Source of the DNA: Phycisphaerae bacterium
Lineage (GTDB): Bacteria; Planctomycetota; Phycisphaerae; Phycisphaerales; UBA1924
NCBI GenBank assembly: GCA_014192545.1
Contig: BJHL01000002.1
Span: 388,863 to 452,862, forward strand
DNA length: 64,000 bases
Direction: 5' to 3'
The position numbers were made by a program, and so were the translations under genes. Positions within the stretch are counted from its first letter, which is position 1. Each line of letters starts with the position of its first letter. Shown here one piece after another: positions 50,464 through 58,807 of the stretch. The notes beneath the pieces were generated by a model. The model did no database searches. It saw only the letters and a list, made by a program, of their open reading frames with translations, and was not told where the DNA came from.

Positions 50464-51597
50464 TCACTGTACTTTCGTCGCGCCCGCTTGCATGCACGTT
50501 CGCAATTCCTCACAAATCTTTCGCGGGTTGCTCGCGTTGCACACCACGCTTGATACCGCAATCCCTCGGCATCCGCTGGCCACCAATTCCACCACATTCA
50601 TCGGCGAAATCCCGCCAATTGCAAGATATGGCACGTTCCCCGTCATCTCATCTCGCAGATACTCGCGCAAATACGCAGGCCCAGCGAGACGCGGCTTATC
50701 CTTGGTCGTGGTCGCAAACATGGGTCCCACGCCGCACAGGTCCGCACCGTCCGCAACTGCCTGACGAGCCTGCACGATGTTCTCAGTCGATACGCCCACG
50801 AGCAACCGCGACCCGGCCAATTTGCGCGCGTCGCGCACTGGCAAATCCGTCTGCCCCAGGTGCACGCCGCTCGCGCAGGCGAGCATCGCAATATCAACAC
50901 GATCATTCACAAACACCGCGGCGCGCGAGCCTGCCAGCGAAACTAACCATTGTGCCCGGCGCAGCAGTTCGGCGTCCGCAAGTTCCTTCTCTCGCAGTTG
51001 CAAGCAGTCCGCACCGCCTGCAACCGCCGCTTCTGCCACCGCTTGCCAAGGCTGCGAACATAATCGCTCCGTGATCAACACGCACAACGCATATTGCGTG
51101 GCGTTTCGCTCCAGCCCACCGGCGAGTCGCTGATGCAGGGTGTAACTCGCGTACCGCATCGCCTCGACGCGTTTGGCCGCGTCGATCTTCCCCATCGCCT
51201 TGCAGCATTCCTCTATAGACCGCAGTGCCTCCGCCAGCCTTCCCGCCGCGGCGTGCACAATCGCGTCCAAATCCTGCCGGCGTTGTTCGCCCGTGGTTGA
51301 GATCGCCGTGCCGACATCCCCTGTGGTGTCGCGAGCGTCGAGCAACTCGCTGGGCGTCACGCTCAGTATCGCAACGACCTCGCTCAGCTCGTGCCGGAGC
51401 CCCTTTAGCTCCCGCGAAATGGCAGCGTCATTGCAACCGAACCGCGCCGTGTCCTCAAGCACACGCAGCCCTTCGCGGGCGCGGTTGAGATTGGCATCCA
51501 GTATCCGCAGTACGACATCCACAATAAACCGTAGCCTGTTCGCCACGACTTGCGCAACATTTCCGTCCGCGCGGGCGACATCCATCGCTTTGTCCAT
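50464..51597 (-). CDS. thiE: Thiamine phosphate synthase with N-terminal extension
   Basis: 377 residues from the ATG at 51597 (GGTGAG upstream); another ATG at 51585 is possible. The C-terminal 200 residues are a ThiE TIM barrel: ADCLQLREKELADAELL, VFVNDRVDIAMLACASGVHLGQTDLP, LVGVSTENI, GVGPMFATTTKDK and YLAIGGIS. The N-terminal 160 residues (ANLNRAREGLRVLEDTARF) match the extra domain in some bacterial thiamine-phosphate pyrophosphorylases. It joins the thiazole and pyrimidine phosphates. The M16 gene follows on the same strand 63 nt later. Confidence 0.92.
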   Translation of the reverse strand: MDKAMDVARADGNVAQVVANRLRFIVDVVLRILDANLNRAREGLRVLEDTARFGCNDAAISRELKGLRHELSEVVAILSVTPSELLDARDTTGDVGTAISTTGEQRRQDLDAIVHAAAGRLAEALRSIEECCKAMGKIDAAKRVEAMRYASYTLHQRLAGGLERNATQYALCVLITERLCSQPWQAVAEAAVAGGADCLQLREKELADAELLRRAQWLVSLAGSRAAVFVNDRVDIAMLACASGVHLGQTDLPVRDARKLAGSRLLVGVSTENIVQARQAVADGADLCGVGPMFATTTKDKPRLAGPAYLREYLRDEMTGNVPYLAIGGISPMNVVELVASGCRGIAVSSVVCNASNPRKICEELRTCMQAGATKVQ

Positions 51598-51613
51598 CAC
51601 TACGCTCACCACC

Positions 51614-52378
51614 GTGGAAGACCGCCCCACTTTCGATCTCGTCGGCGGAAACCCGCCGAAACTCCCCAGCCTGCCCGGGGGCGTCGTCATGCGCCAAGAT
51701 CGTGACGCCGTACACGACGCGTTGCTCGCGGACATCAATATCCACGCGCGCAATTGCATTCGCTCCTTTGGCGATTTCCAACTGGCCATCAGTTTTTCGC
51801 CCGCAGTTGTACCGATTCTGCGCCGCATGATGACTGATCCACTCTACCGCGAGTTCCCGTGGTCGCGAACGCGAGTGTGGCTTGTCGACGAAGCGATCGT
51901 GAGCGAAGACGATCCGCAACACCGCGCGTCGATTCTCGATGGACTTGTTGTTGAAGGCTCGGGCATGCCCATCGAGCAAGCGCATCGCATCGACATCTCA
52001 CGTCCCGATGCTGCGAGTGCATATGCCGCTCAACTTCGCGAACACTTGGGTTGGCGCGAGAAGGGCCAGGATCGTTTGGACGTCGTTCTTGTCGAACAGA
52101 TGAGCGATGGATCATGGTCAGGGGTGGTCGATGCCCCCGGCAGCGACGATTTAGTCGTCACCATGCCTGTGCAGCACGATGCGCCGGCTCGTATCTGCAT
52201 GACGGGCAACGCCGTCCGCAGTGCTCGGCTGCTCGCCATTGTCGCGATCGGCAAGCCAGCCGCAGCGGGCATCGGCCATTGGCGCGGCTCATTCAGCGTT
52301 CGCAAAGCCGGCCCGCTGCCGCCAATCGATGCCGCTGAAGTTCGCTGGTACGTGGATTACGAAGCCTGCACCGAGTAA
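51614..52378 (+). CDS. pgl: 6-phosphogluconolactonase
   Basis: 254 residues from a GTG at 51614, keeping the first beta strand; an ATG at 51689 would give 229 residues. The SOL/DevB-type fold is shown by QLAISFSPAVVPILRRMMTDP, WSRTRVWLVDEAIVSEDDPQHR and MTGNAVRSARLLAIVAIGKPAA. Enzyme of the oxidative pentose phosphate pathway, hydrolysing 6-phosphogluconolactone. Some usual glycine residues of the phosphate loop are changed, so a related sugar-phosphate activity is possible. Its start is only 16 bp from that of thiE on the other strand. Confidence 0.75.
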   Translation: MEDRPTFDLVGGNPPKLPSLPGGVVMRQDRDAVHDALLADINIHARNCIRSFGDFQLAISFSPAVVPILRRMMTDPLYREFPWSRTRVWLVDEAIVSEDDPQHRASILDGLVVEGSGMPIEQAHRIDISRPDAASAYAAQLREHLGWREKGQDRLDVVLVEQMSDGSWSGVVDAPGSDDLVVTMPVQHDAPARICMTGNAVRSARLLAIVAIGKPAAAGIGHWRGSFSVRKAGPLPPIDAAEVRWYVDYEACTE

Positions 52379-52419
52379 TCCTTCGCTCATGAACACCGCT
52401 CGCTTCGCGGAATTGCACG

Positions 52420-53220
52420 ATGCACCTCTTCTCACCCAGCGCGAAGCCTCCGCCCGTTGCTCCCGCAACCCAAACTGTCCTGCTGTGGAACCTGCGCCAC
52501 GGCGGCAGCAACACACGCACGCCCGAGCAAGCGTTACATCTGCTTGAGTATCAACCTGACATCATCATCCTCGCTGAACTTCGTGCATCGCGCGGTAGCC
52601 AACTTCTCACGATGCTGGCCGAGCAAGGGCTCATGCATCACGCGATTGCACCCGCCTCGAGTGACAGAATAAATCGTGTCGCCATTGTGAGTCGCGAACC
52701 GCTTCACAGCGTTGCATCAACTTCGCCGAGACTGCTCACCGCTCGCGTGGGTGAACTCCCCATCATCGCCGCGCATATTCCTGATGAGTCAAACCCCCGC
52801 GCCCGGGCCGATCTCTGGCACGGCTTGCTCGCGCTCGCCCGCGAGCATCGCGACCGTCCCGCCCTCATTGCGGGCGACTTCAACACCAGTCGGCGCGGCA
52901 TCGATCCGGCCCGCCAAGGCCAAACCTGCGAGCGGCATATGGGCACACTTTGCAGCCTGGGATACCGCGATGTATGGATTTCCGCCGAAAATTCTTCGCC
53001 CGGCACGTGGAGCTGGGCCGGCCCCATGGGCGAGCGGCATCGGCTCGATGGTATTTTCGTTAGCGACCAGCTCCACAAATGTGCCGAAAACCCCGTGTAC
53101 GACACGACTTGCGTCACGCAAGGGTTGTCAGATCATGCGGTTTTCAGCGTCAAAATCGCACCGCCCAGAATGTGGATAAGTCACCAAAACTCGCCGTTAC
53201 CGCCCGAATCAAGCTTGTGA
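52420..53220 (+). CDS. Endonuclease/exonuclease/phosphatase-family protein
   Basis: 266 residues. The metal-dependent EEP fold is shown by VLLWNLRHGG, IIILAELR (Glu), ALIAGDFNTS (Asp, Asn), HRLDGIFVS and LSDHAVFSV (Asp, His at the end). Such proteins cut nucleic acids or phosphoesters. No signal peptide is seen. It begins 42 nt after pgl, probably the same transcript. Confidence 0.9.
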   Translation: MHLFSPSAKPPPVAPATQTVLLWNLRHGGSNTRTPEQALHLLEYQPDIIILAELRASRGSQLLTMLAEQGLMHHAIAPASSDRINRVAIVSREPLHSVASTSPRLLTARVGELPIIAAHIPDESNPRARADLWHGLLALAREHRDRPALIAGDFNTSRRGIDPARQGQTCERHMGTLCSLGYRDVWISAENSSPGTWSWAGPMGERHRLDGIFVSDQLHKCAENPVYDTTCVTQGLSDHAVFSVKIAPPRMWISHQNSPLPPESSL

Positions 53221-53387
53221 AAATGTGCAAAACTGTGTAGCGTTGCGCGTCGCTCAGCCGAAAAAGTGCGTAATTCCCGGTGGATTTGTACCATCAGGAC
53301 TTGCAGAGTTCGTGTGAATGTGATACACATACACGTCCTGTTGCACCCGTGTGAGGTGCGTCGCCCTGGGCCAGCGTGTTGGGCCCT

Positions 53388-53408
53388 CGAAGATTCGGAG
53401 AATCTTCG
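53388..53408 (+). promoter_or_regulatory. Perfect 5'-leader hairpin of the HU-like gene
   Basis: CGAAGATTC-GGA-GAATCTTCG, 9 bp with a 3-nt loop, 24 nt before the ATG. It could stabilise the message or modulate ribosome access. Confidence 0.45.
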
Positions 53409-53432
53409 GCGTTAGGAATGGAGAACGAAAAC

Positions 53433-53807
53433 ATGGCAAAGAAAGCCGCACCCGCCGCCAAAGCAGCACCCAAGCCCACCAAACTCACCGCCGCCGCCAA
53501 GCCCCGCAAGAAGAGCGAGCTCTTCACGATCATCGCTGATCATGCGGGCATCAGCCGCAAGCAAGTCGCTGGCGTCTTCGATGCGATGGGCAAGGTCATG
53601 GCCGTCGATCTGGCCAAGCCCGCTGCCGGCAAGCCCAAGATGTTCGTCGTCCCCGGCATGATGCGCATCAAGGCCGAGTTCAAGGCCGCCGTCCCGGCTC
53701 GCAAGGGCATCGATCCGTTCACCAAGACGGAAAAGATGTTCAAGGCCAAGCCCGCCAGCACCCGCCTGAAGATCCGCCCCCTCAAAGCCCTCAAGGCGAT
53801 GGTGTAA
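53433..53807 (+). CDS. HU-family nucleoid DNA-binding protein with Ala/Lys tail
   Basis: 124 residues from the ATG at 53433 (GGAG 9 nt upstream). The N-terminus is a low-complexity Ala/Lys/Pro stretch (residues 2-28), then an HU-type core: ELFTIIADHAGISRKQVAGVFDAM (dimerisation helices), FVVPGMMRIKAEFKAAVPARKGIDPFT (the DNA-binding arm, 70-95) and KIRPLKALKAMV at the end. HU proteins compact and bend DNA; the histone-H1-like tail is an addition seen in planctomycetes. Confidence 0.92.
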   Translation: MAKKAAPAAKAAPKPTKLTAAAKPRKKSELFTIIADHAGISRKQVAGVFDAMGKVMAVDLAKPAAGKPKMFVVPGMMRIKAEFKAAVPARKGIDPFTKTEKMFKAKPASTRLKIRPLKALKAMV

Positions 53808-53837
53808 GTCAGACGGCAATTGATAGATTACCACGCG

Positions 53838-53861
53838 ACGCCGACACATCTGTGTCGGCGT
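53838..53861 (+). terminator. Terminator hairpin after the HU-like gene
   Basis: Inverted repeat ACGCCGACACA/TGTGTCGGCGT, followed by TGTCGCTTT; weak T-tract. Confidence 0.65.
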
Positions 53862-54055
53862 TGTCGCTTTGGGACCGTACAGGTTTCCGAATCGTTGAGC
53901 CGAACGCCGGAGGACTGAAACCTGTTCAAACATCTTTGAAATCAGCCCTACTCCTCTGGAACAGACCCAGGATTACACGGGCGCAATCCGCCCCGGTTGA
54001 CGCAATGTTATCGCCAGCCAGCGCAAGAAATTCTGCAATTTTCGCGCATGTGTTC

Positions 54056-54084
54056 TAGACACGCTTCGGATAGTGTGGTATGTT
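54056..54084 (+). promoter_or_regulatory. Candidate sigma-70-type promoter of the PEP-CTERM gene
   Basis: TAGACA, 17 bp, TATGTT: five and four of six consensus bases. The predicted start would be near 54091, placing the operator at about +7 to +19, a position where a repressor blocks transcription. Confidence 0.4.
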
Positions 54085-54097
54085 AACGCGATCGGGA

Positions 54098-54110
54098 TGA
54101 AACTGTTTCA
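54098..54110 (+). promoter_or_regulatory. LacI-type operator, site 1
   Basis: Perfect palindrome TGAAACTGTTTCA, identical to the site at 56200-56212 upstream of the LacI-type gene. The form TGAAAC-N-GTTTCA is typical of LacI/GalR operators. Confidence 0.75.
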
Positions 54111-54138
54111 GCCTGAAAGGGCTAACAAGGAGAGATGT

Positions 54139-54819
54139 ATGTCGATCAAGTTTGCTGCAGTTGCGTCGGTTGTCGCTCTTATGAGCGCTGCGTCCGCCCA
54201 GGCGGTGGTTGTCGGTGTTGATGGTTCCTCAGCCCCCTGGCAGGGATTCATGAACGTGTTCAACCTGCCCTCGGCGGGTGGTGCGTTCCAGTTCGCTTCC
54301 GGCTGGGGCGTGCCCGATCTGCGCACGACCTTCAACGATCCTTCGCAACAAGTCACGATGTTGCCCAACACCATCAACGACCCCAACGGCTACTGGTACA
54401 TCGGTGGCGGTGGCCCCGGTGCGGCTGGCAACAAGATCATGGAAGCCAACCTCTATCAACAGCTCAGCGATGGCTCGCTGTCGGGTACCACGGTGACCTT
54501 CAACGGTTTCGTGACGGCCAACACGCTCACGGCCGCGCACGAAGCACGCCTGTTCATTCGCGACTTCGCTCCTGACTTCTCTTCGTTCAACGAAACGATC
54601 GTTTCCGCTCCCGCCAGCGGCGCGTTCAGCCTCTCGCTGGTCACGCTTCCCGGCGCAGGCCGCAACGTCCAATGGGGCATGCAGCTCAAGGGCGTGAACG
54701 TGTGGGCTACCGACACGGCTCCCTTCGGCAGCATCACGTACTCTTCAGTTCCCACCCCCGGCGCTCTGGCTCTTGCTGGTTTCGTCGGCGCGGCTGCACT
54801 CCGTCGTCGTCGCAACTGA
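54139..54819 (+). CDS. PEP-CTERM-type secreted surface protein
   Basis: 226 residues from the ATG at 54139 (AAGGAG 6 nt upstream). A signal peptide (SVVALMSAASAQA) is followed by a beta-rich domain with no recognised enzyme motif, then a C-terminal sorting tail VPTPGALALAGFVGAAALRRRRN: short motif, membrane helix, arginine cluster, as in PEP-CTERM/exosortase substrates. It shares its operator with the LacI-type gene and thus belongs to the glucan regulon. Confidence 0.85.
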   Translation: MSIKFAAVASVVALMSAASAQAVVVGVDGSSAPWQGFMNVFNLPSAGGAFQFASGWGVPDLRTTFNDPSQQVTMLPNTINDPNGYWYIGGGGPGAAGNKIMEANLYQQLSDGSLSGTTVTFNGFVTANTLTAAHEARLFIRDFAPDFSSFNETIVSAPASGAFSLSLVTLPGAGRNVQWGMQLKGVNVWATDTAPFGSITYSSVPTPGALALAGFVGAAALRRRRN

Positions 54820-54837
54820 GTTTCCCTTCCCTCTAGG

Positions 54838-54871
54838 AAAAACGCCGTCGAGCTTGCTCGGCGGCGTTTTT
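54838..54871. terminator. Bidirectional terminator
   Basis: 15-bp stem with one G-T pair, loop CTTG, flanked by AAAAA and TTTTT, between convergent genes. Strong terminator in both directions. Confidence 0.92.
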
Positions 54872-54913
54872 CATTTGTGTCTTCACGTCGTGAATTGTCG
54901 ATTTCGCCGCAGA

Positions 54914-55969
54914 TTACTTGGCATTTGCCGAGGGTTCATTCTGCATGACCAGCTTGGGCTTGCGATTTGAGAAGTAGACGCCCCAGTGCTTCTCAACCTC
55001 GTTGGGCTCGGTGCCGCCCTTCCACTTTTCATCAAAGGCCTGGAACCAGAAGTACGGAACCTTGTGCGTGGTTGCCCAGTCGCGGAAGGTGCGGAAGAAG
55101 ACCTCTTGCGGCAGTTCGCCCCATTTGCCCAGCACGCCCTCGGCTTGATAGCCGTTCATGCCGCGGTCCGTTGCCCAGCCGATTTCAGTGATCGCGAACG
55201 GCAGGCCCGCGTGCTTCTTGGTCACTTCATTCCAGCGATCGCGCGACCACGCAAGGGCATCCTCAAGTTGCTGCTTGTTCCACATCGCATAAATGTGCAC
55301 GGCACCAAAATCAACTTCTTTGGCAACACGGTCGCTGTCGGCTGACAGCCAGAACTCATACCCATCGCACGTGGTCACGGGCTGGCTCACGTTGTTGCGC
55401 ACCGTGCGAATGTGCTGAATCAGCGAATCCGTCGTGCATCGATACGCGCTCCAAAACACCTGCGTCTCGTTGCCCACGCCGATTGCCACGACTTCGTTGC
55501 GATACTTGTTCGCCAGGCGAATGCCCTCGGCAACTTGCTGGCGATTCAACTCCGCGTTGGCTTCGCTGCGCGCAATGACATTGCCGCCTTGATCCAACTG
55601 GGTTTCGGGCGCGATCCAAACGCCCAACATCAGCCGAAGCGGCAGCTTTTCATCGCGGATGGTCTCAAGCAGATACTCGGTCTGTTCGCCCGCGCCATAC
55701 ATGCGGACGTACCGCCACGTCTTCGCCATGATCCGCGCGTCCTCGGCGACCTGCTCGCGCGTCGGCTGCGGGCCTTTGTTTGGCTCTTGTCCGTCACGAT
55801 GGGGCCCGTAGCAGATCGCCGCGCCCGCCCGGTCGTTATTGAGCGTCACCGGGAACGGACGCCGAGAACCGGCGGCAGCCGCCTGCGTATCGGACTGGCG
55901 ATGAGGCGCACAGCCAAGCAAAACTGTGCAAAGTGTGAGAGCAACCGCGAGCAATGTGTACCAACGCAT
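54914..55969 (-). CDS. GH17-like glycoside hydrolase lipoprotein
   Basis: 351 residues from the ATG at 55969 with AAAGGAG upstream. A lipoprotein signal ends in VLLGC (Cys20). The (beta/alpha)8 fold with catalytic Glu168 in VAIGVGNETQ and Glu262 in FAITEIGWATD fits family GH17 (beta-1,3-glucanase or related transglycosylase). The neighbouring GH16 gene and the shared operator point to beta-1,3-glucan as substrate. It faces away from the LacI-type gene. Confidence 0.85.
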   Translation of the reverse strand: MRWYTLLAVALTLCTVLLGCAPHRQSDTQAAAAGSRRPFPVTLNNDRAGAAICYGPHRDGQEPNKGPQPTREQVAEDARIMAKTWRYVRMYGAGEQTEYLLETIRDEKLPLRLMLGVWIAPETQLDQGGNVIARSEANAELNRQQVAEGIRLANKYRNEVVAIGVGNETQVFWSAYRCTTDSLIQHIRTVRNNVSQPVTTCDGYEFWLSADSDRVAKEVDFGAVHIYAMWNKQQLEDALAWSRDRWNEVTKKHAGLPFAITEIGWATDRGMNGYQAEGVLGKWGELPQEVFFRTFRDWATTHKVPYFWFQAFDEKWKGGTEPNEVEKHWGVYFSNRKPKLVMQNEPSANAK

Positions 55970-56028
55970 GGAACTGCACTCCTTTGAGGGTGGATGGGTG
56001 CGGCAATATACAGGAGAGCGTATTGGAA

Positions 56029-56041
56029 TGCAACTGTTCCA
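56029..56041 (-). promoter_or_regulatory. LacI-type operator, degenerate site 3
   Basis: TGCAACTGTTCCA matches the operator at 11 of 13 positions and overlaps TGGAA-N8-TTCCA (56024-56041). It stands 60 bp before the GH17 start codon, following a TTTTAA candidate -10 box on that strand. Confidence 0.45.
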
Positions 56042-56169
56042 GCGTTAAAATCGCCTCGATCGGGGCAAGGGAAGGCCACGGTTTTTCAAAGTTTGTGTAT
56101 CCTAAAACACTGGATTTGATGCAATTACGCCACTTCACAAAAATACCGTCAAAAATACAGCAAGGCCCC

Positions 56170-56197
56170 TTGCGTGGATGGGTGTTTCTGCTACATT
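56170..56197 (+). promoter_or_regulatory. Candidate promoter of the LacI-type gene
   Basis: TTGCGT, 16 bp, TACATT; the operator begins 2 bp downstream, so bound repressor would cover the start site (autoregulation). Confidence 0.35.
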
Positions 56198-56199
56198 AC

Positions 56200-56212
56200 T
56201 GAAACTGTTTCA
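56200..56212 (+). promoter_or_regulatory. LacI-type operator, site 2
   Basis: TGAAACTGTTTCA, identical to site 1, 40 bp before the start codon of the LacI-type gene. Confidence 0.75.
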
Positions 56213-56252
56213 CAGACCGTTTGTCAAGGGTTCATGTGCCTTGGAGTTCTGA

Positions 56253-57326
56253 ATGTCGTCTGTTCGCGCAATTGCGCAACAACTCAAACTCTCTGCGGCA
56301 ACGGTATCGCGGGTGATCAACAATCACCCCGACGTTGATGAAACCACGCGCGAACGTGTTCTGGCGGCAATCAATCAATCTGGCTACTTCCCAAGCACTG
56401 GCCGTTTGCAGACCAACGTGCTCGCGCTCGCGTATCCCGATGATCCGGTCAAAACTGAGTACGGTTCATTCGAACCGGCGCTGCTCTCGGGCATCATGCG
56501 TGGGCTTGACGAGCACCAGTTCGATCTCAAACTGCTGAGCATTCGTCGTGATAAAACGCCTGATGAAACCTACACGCAGTTCTTCATGCGCAAGGGCGTT
56601 CGTGGCGTCATCATGCGTGTATTCCGGCATAACCGAGCGTTGATCTCACGTATCGCGAGCGAGCGATTTCCTTGCGTGGTTGTCGCCGAGCAGTTTGATG
56701 ATCCGGAAGTCAACTTCATTCGGTCAGATTCGTACCCCAGCAGCCGCCGGGCGATGGAGCATCTGATCGCGGTGGGCCATTGTCGCATCGCGCTTGCGAT
56801 TCACCACGTTTCGGACGGCGACCATATGGACCGTCGCCGCGCGTACGACGACGCGATTGTCAATGCTGGCATCAAGATTGATCCGCGGATGATTTTCGAA
56901 GTTTCCGCAGGTTTCAATGCTGGTGAGCAGGTGCTTGACAGCATTCTCACTATGCCCAGCAAGGCCCGCCCCACCGCTGTCTTTGCGACAAACCCGATGA
57001 CGGCCTTGGGCGTTATGCGTCGCGCCCAAGAACGCGGCGTGTCGATCCCGCGCGATCTTTCGCTGCTGGGTATGGACGATAGCGATACGCGCCTGCACAC
57101 CTGGCCTCGCATGACTGCCGTCTGCCAAGACGCGACCATGCTGGGTTACGAAGCGGCCAACTGGCTCACGCGGCGCCTGCAGTCAAGCGATCGTGCGAAT
57201 GCAACCGCAAGCATGCGGCTGCACTTGCCAACAACTTTTGAAGTCAACGGCACAACAGCAGCGCCCGGAGGTGAAGCAATCGACATTGCGTCCAATGTCC
57301 GACCGCTCACACCCAGTCGCAGTTGA
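56253..57326 (+). CDS. LacI/GalR-family transcriptional regulator
   Basis: 357 residues from an ATG with GGAG upstream. The helix-turn-helix and hinge are typical (VRAIAQQLKLSAATVSRVINNHPDVDETTRERVLAAINQSGY, residues 4-45). The sugar-binding domain follows with GVIMRVFRHNRALIS, RAMEHLIAVGHCRIAL, TAVFATNPMTALGVMRRAQERGVSIPRDLSLLGMDDSD and EAANWLTRRL. It probably represses the locus until an oligosaccharide binds. Two identical operators and a weaker third support this. Confidence 0.93.
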   Translation: MSSVRAIAQQLKLSAATVSRVINNHPDVDETTRERVLAAINQSGYFPSTGRLQTNVLALAYPDDPVKTEYGSFEPALLSGIMRGLDEHQFDLKLLSIRRDKTPDETYTQFFMRKGVRGVIMRVFRHNRALISRIASERFPCVVVAEQFDDPEVNFIRSDSYPSSRRAMEHLIAVGHCRIALAIHHVSDGDHMDRRRAYDDAIVNAGIKIDPRMIFEVSAGFNAGEQVLDSILTMPSKARPTAVFATNPMTALGVMRRAQERGVSIPRDLSLLGMDDSDTRLHTWPRMTAVCQDATMLGYEAANWLTRRLQSSDRANATASMRLHLPTTFEVNGTTAAPGGEAIDIASNVRPLTPSRS

Positions 57327-57390
57327 TGGAGCCAGTGTTTATTCCCGAGGAAGAGTGTTTTTAAGTTCAAACACGAACAGGAGAGGTATC

Positions 57391-58704
57391 ATGATTCGCA
57401 AGCAAGTTCTCGTCGCGTTGGCCGGTTTGGCATGTTGCAGCGTTGCGCAGGCGCAACTGCTCGATCCCAGTTTTGAAACCTTGAACGGTGGCGGTACGGG
57501 CTGGACGAACTGGACGACGTTCAACAACGTCCTCGTCGAGTCCTCGATCGCGCAGTCTGGCACGCGCAGTGCTCGCCTCGGCGGCAACTTCACTGGTCCG
57601 TTCAACGTCTCAGGCATCTATCAAGGCGTGCCTGCCAGCGTTGGCCAGATCATCGAAGCTACCGCGTTCTTCCAGAACCCGGCCAGCGACCCGATCCTCG
57701 CCGACAACTTCGCCGTGCTGAACATCGAGTTCTACAACGCCGCGAATCAACAGATCTCAGTGAAGGAAATGCGTGCAGCCGACGTCAACTCGCCCATCGG
57801 CGTGTGGCGTCAAGTGACCAACAGCGCGGTCGCCCCCTGCGACACCGCTTCGGCCCGCATCGTTCCTCTCTATGTGCAAGGCGCGTTCTTCGCGTCGGGC
57901 TCGGTCTTGGTTGACACTGCAACGCTCGCCCCCAACGGCAGCAGCAACGTGCAAGTGGTGCAGAACGCTGGCTTCGAAGTCGAAGGCTACCTCCCAGGCT
58001 GGGTCACGTTCGGCAATGCATTCCGCGAATTCCAATTCACGCACACGGGCAACGGCGCGATCAAGTTCTTCGGCAACTTCAACGCACCCTTCAACGTTTC
58101 GGGTGCGTTCCAAACGTTCTGCGTTCAGCCTACGCAGAGCTACACCGTCGGCGCTTGGGCTGGCACGCCCGTCGCAGACGCTATTCGCGGCGGCGACTTT
58201 GCTGTATTGAACATGGAAGTGTTTGATGCCGCAGGTGCGCCAATCAATGCATTCCAAGACCCCAACAACCCAGGCGGCGCGCTGGTTAACTTCACGAGCG
58301 TTGAGGCTGTGCCCACAACCGCGACCCCGGGTGTTTACACGCAGGTGTTCAACACCACCGTCATGCCTCTAAACGCCGCCAAGGTGCGTGTTGTTCTGCT
58401 GCACATCCAAGCCAGCCCCACCGCTGGTGGCGGCTCGACCTGGTTCGATGACATCACTTTCGTCGAGAACGTTCCCGCAGGCTGCAACTCGATCGACTTC
58501 AACCAGAACGGCGTCTTCCCCGAAGATCAAGACGTGATTGACTTCTTCGACGTCCTCGCCGGCGGCACCCCTGCCACCTGTGACGCAACCCTCGGCTGCC
58601 AAGACATCGACTTCAACAACAACGGTGTATTCCCTGAAGATCAAGACGTGATTGACTTCTTCGACGTTCTGGCTGGCGGCACTCCCGCCACCTGCGGCGG
58701 CTAA
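57391..58704 (+). CDS. Secreted protein with two carbohydrate-binding-like modules and dockerin-like repeats
   Basis: 437 residues from the ATG at 57391 (AGGAGAGG upstream). After a signal peptide (SVAQAQ) come two related beta-sandwich-like modules (about 24-190 and 200-365); each starts PSFE/NAGFE and contains GNFx(G/A)PFNVSG(I/A)(Y/F)Q. They resemble carbohydrate-binding modules of the CBM4/9/16 type. The last 65 residues have two EF-hand-like repeats with DFNxNGVFPEDQDVIDFFDVLAGG, cited here as 377-399 and 412-434, and paired cysteines. No catalytic residues are evident: a binding protein. It lies between the regulator and GH16 on the same strand. Confidence 0.85.
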   Translation: MIRKQVLVALAGLACCSVAQAQLLDPSFETLNGGGTGWTNWTTFNNVLVESSIAQSGTRSARLGGNFTGPFNVSGIYQGVPASVGQIIEATAFFQNPASDPILADNFAVLNIEFYNAANQQISVKEMRAADVNSPIGVWRQVTNSAVAPCDTASARIVPLYVQGAFFASGSVLVDTATLAPNGSSNVQVVQNAGFEVEGYLPGWVTFGNAFREFQFTHTGNGAIKFFGNFNAPFNVSGAFQTFCVQPTQSYTVGAWAGTPVADAIRGGDFAVLNMEVFDAAGAPINAFQDPNNPGGALVNFTSVEAVPTTATPGVYTQVFNTTVMPLNAAKVRVVLLHIQASPTAGGGSTWFDDITFVENVPAGCNSIDFNQNGVFPEDQDVIDFFDVLAGGTPATCDATLGCQDIDFNNNGVFPEDQDVIDFFDVLAGGTPATCGG

Positions 58705-58730
58705 GCCTTTGAGTAGGTTTTGAGCTTTCA

Positions 58731-58761
58731 CGCTTGGGTCGGACGAAAGTCCGACCAAGCG
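58731..58761 (+). terminator. Hairpin with GAAA loop after the binding-protein gene
   Basis: Near-perfect 13-bp stem (one bulged G) with a GAAA tetraloop and no T-tract. It may be a processing or stabilising hairpin between the two genes rather than a full terminator. Confidence 0.5.
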
Positions 58762-58807
58762 CTTCGGTAGGGATATTGGTGCATAATGCACAAGGATGAT
58801 TGAACGC

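Larger units (their letters stand above)
53808..54138. other. Intergenic regulatory region
   Basis: No gene. It holds the HU terminator (53838), a promoter (54056-54084), the LacI-type operator (54098-54110) and the ribosome-binding site AAGGAG (54127) of the PEP-CTERM gene. Confidence 0.7.

Noticed and set aside
51173..51613. Upstream extension of the pgl frame
   Set aside because: It runs opposite the well-conserved N-terminal part of thiE and has low-complexity Ser/Arg composition.
57355..57374. GTGTTT-N8-AAACAC before the binding-protein gene as a fourth LacI-type operator
   Set aside because: Arm sequence and spacing differ from TGAAACTGTTTCA; kept only as a weak palindrome.
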